This document shows positions 57,836 through 64,000 of a DNA stretch of 64,000 nucleotides, piece by piece. Each line of letters begins with the position of its first letter. Within the stretch, counting starts at the first letter, position 1. Origin of the DNA: a virus; IMG/VR virus record IMGVR_UViG_3300046007_014223, positions 1 through 64,000 of that record. One strand, written 5' to 3'. Both the position numbers and the translations under genes were made by a program. The notes below the pieces were generated by a model, which worked only from the letters and a program-made list of their open reading frames with translations, was not told where the DNA came from and did not search any database.

Positions 57836-58586
57836 CTAATCCCTCAAATGTCTCTACAAAAACAATCGTATTGCCGGGGTAAACATTTGCTGTAGTTGTT
57901 ACAGAATAGTTAAACATTAGATTGCTTAATTCAGGATCAGAATACGTATTAACTTTAGCTGTTCTAATAACACCCTGCTTGGAAGAGGGCCCATAGAAGT
58001 TAACTTTCATTGTAAATGATAAGGTCCAAATAATCGCTCTACGTTCTGTAAACTCTCCATCATAACTATCAGAAAATTCTATATTATCAAGGATTATTGG
58101 AATATCATGCTTAATGTTTAATTCGGGCACTGCTTTAATGGTTAAATTAAAGTCTGGATTAAAATAAGGAAGAATTTGTTCTATTACTTGTAATGCATCA
58201 TCAGAATTTTTTGCGTAGATATAAAGATTTATTAAAATATTATAAGGAACAGGAGCGTATTGTGTTGTAAGTGTGTTGTTTGTTGAATTCACATACCTAT
58301 TTTGTTGAACCGCAGATATCTTTCTTGTTGAATCATATGTTATTTTTACTAATTCAAAAGACATACGAGGCAGAACAATTTGAACATTTCTCTCTTCTGC
58401 GTTAGGTAATTGATCTATTCTTGCAAGAAATTTTTGTCTCGGGGCGTATGCAAGTGGAACACGAATCGATTTGTTAATTGATCCATTAGCATTTAGACGT
58501 TCTATTTCAACGTTATTGAAAAGATTTCCAAATGCAATGATGCATTTACGAATTGTACCCCAATAAAAGCGTCCGGTGCTTAACAT
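57828..58586 (-). CDS. 15: Tail sheath stabiliser gp15
   Basis: 252 aa. GRFYWGTIRKCIIAFGNLFN, RNVQIVLPRMSFEL and RRAIIWTLSFTMKVNFYGP are gp15 signatures. It caps the tail for head joining. The start shares its first base with the gp14 stop. Confidence 0.95.
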   Translation of the reverse strand: MLSTGRFYWGTIRKCIIAFGNLFNNVEIERLNANGSINKSIRVPLAYAPRQKFLARIDQLPNAEERNVQIVLPRMSFELVKITYDSTRKISAVQQNRYVNSTNNTLTTQYAPVPYNILINLYIYAKNSDDALQVIEQILPYFNPDFNLTIKAVPELNIKHDIPIILDNIEFSDSYDGEFTERRAIIWTLSFTMKVNFYGPSSKQGVIRTAKVNTYSDPELSNLMFNYSVTTTANVYPGNTIVFVETFEGLDD

Positions 58587-59332
58587 TATCGTGTATATAC
58601 CTCACCAAAAGGGTTGCGCTCTGTAAAATCAAGAATATCAGATATGTTAGTATCAAAATCATCATTTTGAGCATTTTTGTCGGTAGTGTTTATGTCAAAT
58701 GTTTCAATGAGAAGCTCAGATGGTCTGTCTGTTTCCAAAAGAAAAGGTGTGCTATCTTCTAATTCTAATGCAAAAACATCGACCCCCTGATTAATCTTAT
58801 CTTCGATTTCATCAATCTCTCGAATTTCAGTGTTAATATTTTCATGACTATATTGAAATAGTTCACACTCAAGTTTATAAACATAAAGTTTACCCACCTG
58901 AAAGAATGGATCTTTTACTTCAACATATTTAATTTCGAAAAATGATTTCGTCACAGGAAAATATAATAAATCCCCCTCTGCAGGTCGATTCACTAAAACA
59001 CTAGCTTTCTTCCTACCGACTGATTGTTCCCATCTTCTACGAGCTATAATAAAAGTAGCGGTATCTTGTATTTCTACACCGAACTTACTTAAAAGATCTG
59101 TACCTCCAAACCCTGTAGTATTCTCCAAATAAGCTTCTAATGGAAACGCATCTTCATACTTATTTGTGGGGTCTTCATTTAAAATTAAATCACGGTTAAC
59201 AGCAACACGCGGAATATAATAACAATCAAATCCATAAATTTTTAAACATTCAATAATAAGATCTTCATGAAGAAGCGACTCTGATCGCTTCCCCATCGGT
59301 ATTCCACTTTGAAAATAGAAATTTGTTGGCAT
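58586..59332 (-). CDS. 14: Neck protein gp14
   Basis: 248 aa. MPTNFYFQSGIPMGKRSES, DCYYIPRVAVNRD, FGVEIQDTATFIIARRRWEQ fit gp14, part of the neck that closes the filled head. Confidence 0.95.
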   Translation of the reverse strand: MPTNFYFQSGIPMGKRSESLLHEDLIIECLKIYGFDCYYIPRVAVNRDLILNEDPTNKYEDAFPLEAYLENTTGFGGTDLLSKFGVEIQDTATFIIARRRWEQSVGRKKASVLVNRPAEGDLLYFPVTKSFFEIKYVEVKDPFFQVGKLYVYKLECELFQYSHENINTEIREIDEIEDKINQGVDVFALELEDSTPFLLETDRPSELLIETFDINTTDKNAQNDDFDTNISDILDFTERNPFGEVYTR

Positions 59333-59396
59333 TACTTATCTTGTGTATTGTTATTTAATTGACATGGGTGTACAATTGCTTTGTCAGGAATGATGA

Positions 59397-60356
59397 TTAA
59401 CCAACAAAAAAGTCAGTAGGCAATTCAAATCTTGACTGAACTTCATCTTCAATTTTTTGTATCTCTTCTAAAGCCTCTTCGAAGATTTTTTGTCCATTCA
59501 AAGTGACACCGCCGGGTAACTGAACACCTTCAAATTTCTTTAGGTTCTCTCCCCACTGTCGTTTCAAAAGAGCTGTTGCATATCTTTTAAGGAACATATC
59601 ATTATAAACATCAGTATACGTGCTTGGATCTAGAATTCTAAAGGCATTAACAATTAAGTAATCACCCAATCCTGCGTCTTTTTCCCAATCCATATCAACA
59701 AACAATTTATTCATATGTCGATTATAGCGGAAAGGTTTTTCTCCAACAAGAAGCATATTAATCATTTGAAGGTGATTCTGAATCATTGTATAATGAATCA
59801 TGTCTACTGACATAAGATTATACAAATCTTGAACCAACATTTGATACCGAATATCAAATAAGTTTATGCCTGATGTTCGGTTATAGAAAGGTAAAACTTT
59901 CTTGATTCCATACACTGCATCAGAAATAGGGAAGTAACGATTATCGTATGTACCCTTTGAAAAGGAAGTGACAACACCTGTTGCACCAGAATCAGCAATT
60001 ACTGTTTCTCCTGCTGTGAAATCTACGTCTTGAGTTGTCTTGTAAACTTGAATTAAGTTTCCTGAGAGAGGTGTAGAGACAACTGTTGTTAAAACACCAG
60101 AAGTTTGACCCGTAATTTTTTCACCACCGACAAATGCATTTGCAGTATTGGTAGTTAAAATTAAGTTTGAGGAAGTAATCTGTGCCTTCAGATAAACTTC
60201 TTCCACAGCATCGAAGTGATATTCTCGATAGAATTGTAAAGCATCATCTATTCTATCTTCTATCTGGTCATCATCAACGTTAATTTCAATAACGGGGTGA
60301 CCTAGTCGACGCAAGCAATAATCTATTAATTCTTGTCTAGATGATACAGAAGCCAT
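59397..60356 (-). CDS. 13: Neck protein gp13
   Basis: 319 aa. QELIDYCLRRLGHPVIEINV, DDALQFYREYHFDAVEE, YNRHMNKLFVDMDWEKDAG and RFELPTDFFVG are gp13. Near residues 75-140 a Gly/Thr-rich insert (ITGQTSGVLTTVVS) looks like an added beta domain. Late promoter upstream. The 64-bp gap before gp14 holds nothing I can name. Confidence 0.95.
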   Translation of the reverse strand: MASVSSRQELIDYCLRRLGHPVIEINVDDDQIEDRIDDALQFYREYHFDAVEEVYLKAQITSSNLILTTNTANAFVGGEKITGQTSGVLTTVVSTPLSGNLIQVYKTTQDVDFTAGETVIADSGATGVVTSFSKGTYDNRYFPISDAVYGIKKVLPFYNRTSGINLFDIRYQMLVQDLYNLMSVDMIHYTMIQNHLQMINMLLVGEKPFRYNRHMNKLFVDMDWEKDAGLGDYLIVNAFRILDPSTYTDVYNDMFLKRYATALLKRQWGENLKKFEGVQLPGGVTLNGQKIFEEALEEIQKIEDEVQSRFELPTDFFVG

Positions 60357-60379
60357 AACAGTCCCTATAAGTTTCTGAA

Positions 60380-60387
60380 TATTTATA
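60380..60387 (-). promoter_or_regulatory. T4-type late promoter for gp13
   Basis: Perfect TATAAATA on the minus strand, 24 bp before ATG 60356. Confidence 0.78.
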
Positions 60388-60401
60388 AGGACTGTAAGTT
60401 A

Positions 60402-61238
60402 CTACTTCAGGCCCATTGTTTTACGTATTTTTGTGGCACTAATTGAGTGTATATTATCATCAAAAACTTCTTGCTCTATCTTATATCCCACATCTCGACC
60501 ATACGTTATATTTACAATGTTGGGGACTGCAATAATCTCATACTGACCTTGATAATGAGGGTCTAGATCTCTGCGAATAAAGTTTTTAACTTGCTGAATT
60601 GCAAAGGGATTACTATCATTCCACCCCTGACAATCACGAATCATAATACAAACTTGACCCGTTTTAGCAAGAGCTCTTTCGAATAGTGCACGATGACCTG
60701 CATGCCAAGGTTGCCATCGGCCCAACATTTGAACGCTTTCTTTTTGCCAATCAAATCTTGGACGACGAAGATTTTGCACAATTCTTTCACCCACATAAGG
60801 AACCCATGCTTCAGCATTTTGTTCTGTTATACGAAAATCATACTGTTCTGGTGGTATAAATGCCTTATTTGTGTCATCAAATCTACCTTCTGCAATGGTA
60901 TCCATCCAGATTGTCCAATCTGCTTTAAAGTTGTTTCGCATCTCTACAAGAGGCGCTACAAAATCGCAAATTACATATTCTTCATTACAAGAAAGAGCGA
61001 ATTCAAGCATTCGAATAGATTGACGAATTCTTCCTTCAGTGGTGAAATCCCAATCATTATACTTTCTTCGTACTTCGTCAGCATTAAACCACTTTACTCG
61101 AGCGTTTAGGTTTTGAAAGGGTGTATCAGGTGCAGATGATAGATCCCTTTTTCCGTGCTTCTCAAGGTAAATTTTTAATCTTTCTGCAAAGTATGTCTTT
61201 CCTGCCCCAGGAAGACCCATAATAAGAATTTTTTGCAT
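60402..61238 (-). CDS. Fused APS-kinase-like and HxGH nucleotidyltransferase
   Basis: 278 aa from ATG 61238. N-terminal P-loop kinase: MGLPGAGKTYFAERL, FNADEVRRKYNDWDFT and EYVICDFVAPLVEMRN resemble APS kinase (CysC). C-terminal nucleotidyltransferase: GRWQPWHAGHRALFERAL (HxGH) and ISATKIRK. It could make PAPS (kinase plus ATP-sulfurylase-like domain) or act in NAD/nucleotide metabolism. The sulfotransferase two genes upstream favours PAPS. Confidence 0.82.
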   Translation of the reverse strand: MQKILIMGLPGAGKTYFAERLKIYLEKHGKRDLSSAPDTPFQNLNARVKWFNADEVRRKYNDWDFTTEGRIRQSIRMLEFALSCNEEYVICDFVAPLVEMRNNFKADWTIWMDTIAEGRFDDTNKAFIPPEQYDFRITEQNAEAWVPYVGERIVQNLRRPRFDWQKESVQMLGRWQPWHAGHRALFERALAKTGQVCIMIRDCQGWNDSNPFAIQQVKNFIRRDLDPHYQGQYEIIAVPNIVNITYGRDVGYKIEQEVFDDNIHSISATKIRKTMGLK

Positions 61239-61239
61239 A

Positions 61240-61497
61240 TTAAGCCAACGCTGCCTTTCCATTAGTAATTGCTGCTGTAAGATCGGATAGATCGCCCCCA
61301 AGTTCAACAACTTGTGGATCTGACATAACGATTTCTAAATGAGCAACGTTGCGTTCAATATTTCCGCGACCTTCTTCTGAAAGCACTCCTGTGTCAGCTT
61401 TCTTTTGAAGTTCATTTGTAACAACCCAAACGCTGTCACGTGCTGCTCGTACTGTTCCATCTACTCTTTGCTGTGCTGTTAGTTGTTGTTCAAGCAT
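61240..61497 (-). CDS. Small helical protein, 85 aa
   Basis: MLEQQLTAQQRVDGTVRAAR..., helical and acidic, no known domain, in the structural/late region between sulfotransferase and kinase genes. AGGAGCTTAAA precedes the ATG. A TATAAATA-like site (61618-61625) lies inside the upstream gene. Confidence 0.65.
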   Translation of the reverse strand: MLEQQLTAQQRVDGTVRAARDSVWVVTNELQKKADTGVLSEEGRGNIERNVAHLEIVMSDPQVVELGGDLSDLTAAITNGKAALA

Positions 61498-61498
61498 T

Positions 61499-62431
61499 TT
61501 AAGCTCCTATTATAAATGAAGGATTTTCTTGTGTTATGGGGAGTTCATTATCTGGAAGAAATTCTTCTTGAGGAATTTCTTCATTCATTGTACGCCAAAA
61601 TTCAGCGTTCTTACATTTATTTATAATTGTTTCAGATAAAATTTCAGCAGGATTTATACCACGACGACCCAAAGTTGTACGAACATCATGCATGTCTGCC
61701 ATTCCATATACTTGACCATCGTTTTCTTGGTGAATATTTACCAGGTTTGCAAAGTCATGTTTGAAGTAGTCCTCTTCAAGAAAGTCGTAAATTTTTTCCA
61801 TGGTATCTTGTGGATTATCAAGTAAATCATCATATTCGACAAAGTGTAAAGCCCTTTGTTGTCCTTGCATGATGCATTGCTTTAACCCCTCATAACTTTG
61901 ACCTAAAATGCCCATGGGGCTTGCTAATAGCTCACATCGATTATCATCTGTTAGTGGGAGATTTGATTTAACAAGCATTTCATCAAGAAAATTAAGTTTT
62001 ACGCTATCAACTTTTTGAAGATTTCTTCTTTGCATTGCGATGAACGATGCAAGGATTTCATCAATACTTCTAACAGGGCAAATAACTTTTGGCTGAATGC
62101 CAAAGTATCCTGAAATATAATGTAACCGATTAACCCATGATCTGTTTTTATCAATGATTACGGGTTTGTCAACATCCATATAAAATTGTGGCAAAATGTT
62201 TGCAATCATTTGTGCAGCAATTTGTGGTTTTGGATACGCTAAAAACAATTCATCTTGTGCCAAAGATGTTTCAAGAGCAAGCATCGTAGGCACTACAGGC
62301 GAGCTAGGTCCGGAATAGATTCGTGGATTTTGATTTAAAATAGCAGATAATAGAGTGCTACCCGCTCGAGGCAGTCCTGCCATAAAGTAATAAGATTTTG
62401 GTTCAATTTGTTTTGGGGGTTCATTAGCCAT
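61499..62431 (-). CDS. Sulfotransferase-like protein
   Basis: 310 aa. 5'-phosphosulfate loop GLPRAGSTLLSAIL; VICPVRSIDEILASFIA is the 3'-phosphate region; KIYDFLEEDYFKHDF. It would transfer sulfate from PAPS to a sugar, protein or lipid. Neighbour of the APS-kinase-like gene. AGGAGATTAT precedes its ATG. Confidence 0.87.
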   Translation of the reverse strand: MANEPPKQIEPKSYYFMAGLPRAGSTLLSAILNQNPRIYSGPSSPVVPTMLALETSLAQDELFLAYPKPQIAAQMIANILPQFYMDVDKPVIIDKNRSWVNRLHYISGYFGIQPKVICPVRSIDEILASFIAMQRRNLQKVDSVKLNFLDEMLVKSNLPLTDDNRCELLASPMGILGQSYEGLKQCIMQGQQRALHFVEYDDLLDNPQDTMEKIYDFLEEDYFKHDFANLVNIHQENDGQVYGMADMHDVRTTLGRRGINPAEILSETIINKCKNAEFWRTMNEEIPQEEFLPDNELPITQENPSFIIGA

Positions 62432-62440
62432 AATAATCTC

Positions 62441-63340
62441 CTATTGCTTGTCCACAGATTCAATAATCTTATTTACATCAAACAATTTTACATCTTCTGT
62501 GAAAGGATATTCATGTTCATTCCCGTTAAAATCAAAGTCAAATAGATAGCTTCCGGGAAGTTTAAAGTCGTATGGAATTTCTGTGCAAATATTATCATGC
62601 ATATCATAACCAAATACCTTGGGGCTTGTTCCATTCCATAAAACGGTTGATTTTTTATTCATTGCAGCCGCGGCGTGTTGCAAACTTGAATCGATTAAAA
62701 TTCTTTTTTTTGCATGGAGTAAAATGGTAAAAAATTCAATCAAACTTAAAGATTGTTGAGGTGTAGCAAAAATGTGTTCTGCTCCATCAAGTTTTGGTGA
62801 GTTAAATTTTGTTACCTGATAGATGTGATAATCATTTTTGTAATGATTAATAAGATCCTGAGCAATATCGGGAGGCATGTCACGTGTCCATGCATATGGT
62901 TTTGCGTCAGTTGCCATCAATCCCCCGTTTGTATGAATCAACATTAGAGGTTTGTTTCTTTGCCAGAAAGTTTTTGATAAGTCAAATTGCAACTTGTTAA
63001 ACTTTAAAATTGGCATTTCATTATTATACTTCAATCCATACATCTCACACCAGTTAGGGATAAGTCTTTTTCTTTTGTGAATGTGATTTGTAGTAAAGTA
63101 GGGTTCGTGATGGAACAAAATAGAATCTTTATCTTGAACATACCTTTGATAAAAATAACTTGTATTACCCAAAGTATATACACGTTCGACAAAGTTTAGA
63201 TTTATAAACAAATCTGGGTAAGCACAAACCACAATTAGTTTTCTATCTGGGTAGTTGTTTTTAATGCACCTTGCTACAGCGGTCGCTGCTACATGTTTAC
63301 CAATCCCCCCTTGAAGGTGGAAAATACTATATTTACTCAT
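62441..63340 (-). CDS. GT9/heptosyltransferase-like glycosyltransferase
   Basis: 299 aa from ATG 63340 (GAGGAAATT upstream). HLQGGIGKHVAATAVARCI at the start and FATPQQSLSLIEFFTILLHA, IDSSLQHAAAAMNKKSTVLW later are GT-B, heptosyltransferase-like motifs. It may decorate the virion or host LPS. Confidence 0.8.
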   Translation of the reverse strand: MSKYSIFHLQGGIGKHVAATAVARCIKNNYPDRKLIVVCAYPDLFINLNFVERVYTLGNTSYFYQRYVQDKDSILFHHEPYFTTNHIHKRKRLIPNWCEMYGLKYNNEMPILKFNKLQFDLSKTFWQRNKPLMLIHTNGGLMATDAKPYAWTRDMPPDIAQDLINHYKNDYHIYQVTKFNSPKLDGAEHIFATPQQSLSLIEFFTILLHAKKRILIDSSLQHAAAAMNKKSTVLWNGTSPKVFGYDMHDNICTEIPYDFKLPGSYLFDFDFNGNEHEYPFTEDVKLFDVNKIIESVDKQ

Positions 63341-64000
63341 AATTTCCTCATTGTGTTTTGTACAATTTCCCAATTTCTTCCATTAAAGAAATGATTATAT
63401 CGGTACACGTTTACAGTATCAAGATCAATTCTTCTTTGAACACTTTGTTTTATATCTTCACTGACAATAGTTTTTGAAACTACACCATGAATCTTGCTTG
63501 TTTTTAAAGTATAAATATTTTTGCATCGTTGAATCAAATAATCATCCCCATACCACACTTGATATAAACTTGGTATTACACGATAAGATGATCTTTTCAC
63601 AAACATACACACACCATAAGCAAAACTCTGCCCACCAATAGGTTGTGACTTATTTACGTTTAAGCGAATAAGTTCTTCTTTTCTATCGGGATGGTTGGTG
63701 ATGTGATAGTTGGTGATACCATCCTTTAAATGCACTCCGATTATGTCTATTTCGGAAAAATCTAAATTTTGCATAAACTCAAAAACACCATCTTCAACAT
63801 ATATATCATCGTTTAAAAGATTGATTATATCTGCGTTTGAACGATAGTATCCTTCATTCCATGCAGGGTTCACATAAATATTTTTGCCATAATTAACTAA
63901 GGTCAACTTATCGTGTTTGATTAAATCTTTTGGGCGTTTAACATAATCATTGTCGATTACAATGATCTTATTGATAGACTTACACTCACAATATTTTTTT
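63337..64000 (-). CDS. GT-A glycosyltransferase, 5' end outside window
   Basis: The frame has no stop to the right edge and continues beyond it; 220 residues visible. NKIIVIDNDYVKRP, LLNDDIYVED (DXD-like), GQSFAYGVCMFVKRSSY and VWYGDDYLIQR fit GT2-type enzymes. The TTG at 63906 is not a credible start because coding clearly continues upstream. Overlaps the GT9-like gene by 4 nt. Confidence 0.75.
   Translation of the reverse strand, partial: KKYCECKSINKIIVIDNDYVKRPKDLIKHDKLTLVNYGKNIYVNPAWNEGYYRSNADIINLLNDDIYVEDGVFEFMQNLDFSEIDIIGVHLKDGITNYHITNHPDRKEELIRLNVNKSQPIGGQSFAYGVCMFVKRSSYRVIPSLYQVWYGDDYLIQRCKNIYTLKTSKIHGVVSKTIVSEDIKQSVQRRIDLDTVNVYRYNHFFNGRNWEIVQNTMRKL

Overview
This AT-rich window is about 64 kb of a large T4-like myovirus genome (Caudoviricetes, contractile tail). 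The diagnostic genes are the T4 core set: clamp and clamp loader (gp45/44/62), RegA, gp46/gp47, late sigma factor gp55, UvsW, UvsY, and a morphogenesis block in the order gp13-14-15-16-17-18-19-20-67-21-22-23. Accessory genes such as a CobS/CobT-like pair, Hsp20, peptide deformylase, 7-deazaguanine genes and nucleotide-sugar genes resemble those of T4-like phages from aquatic bacteria. No photosynthesis genes are present. A BPSL0761-type small protein hints weakly at a proteobacterial, perhaps betaproteobacterial, host. Nearly everything is on the minus strand; the only clear plus-strand genes are two sugar-metabolism genes at 18.7-20.4 kb.

Layout. 1-4490: a tightly overlapping cluster of about 18 small genes behind a consensus sigma70 promoter, including a SleB-type cell-wall hydrolase and a paralogous small-protein family whose C-terminal codons carry the ribosome-binding site of the next gene. 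4561-8536: more small genes and 23 tRNAs, broken up by consensus sigma70 promoters, an RNase H-like gene, and about 0.5 kb of gene-free DNA rich in inverted repeats that look like structured RNA. 8590-12149: Hsp20, RegA and the sliding clamp/clamp loader. 12134-29376: a 17-kb glycan island with glycosyltransferases, a GT10 fucosyltransferase, a GDP-mannose to GDP-colitose/fucose branch, an RfbH-like 3-dehydratase, a ThDP enzyme, a dehydroquinate-synthase-like cyclase, a short-chain dehydrogenase and an HpcH-like aldolase. 29462-36209: MoxR/CobS and VWA/CobT pair, peptide deformylase, gp46, gp47. 36206-42494: a complete 7-deazaguanine pathway (FolE, QueD, QueE, QueC, a separate class II glutamine amidotransferase, QueF, a DpdA-like transglycosylase and a YhhQ-like transporter). 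42541-46265: gp55, UvsW, UvsY. 46281-60356: head, neck and tail genes with T4-type late promoters (TATAAATA). 60402-64000: a kinase/nucleotidyltransferase next to a sulfotransferase, then two glycosyltransferases, the last cut by the window edge.

How it works together (inference). Sigma70-type promoters serve the small-gene/tRNA region and CobS, and probably act early. gp55 with the gp45 clamp would drive TATAAATA promoters in front of gp13, gp18, gp22, gp23 and the sugar island, so glycan genes appear co-expressed with virion genes. The 7-deazaguanine operon probably modifies guanines in phage DNA as protection against host restriction. The tRNA set covers most amino acids, but I found no Arg or Cys tRNA and no ordinary Leu(TAA) tRNA in this window.
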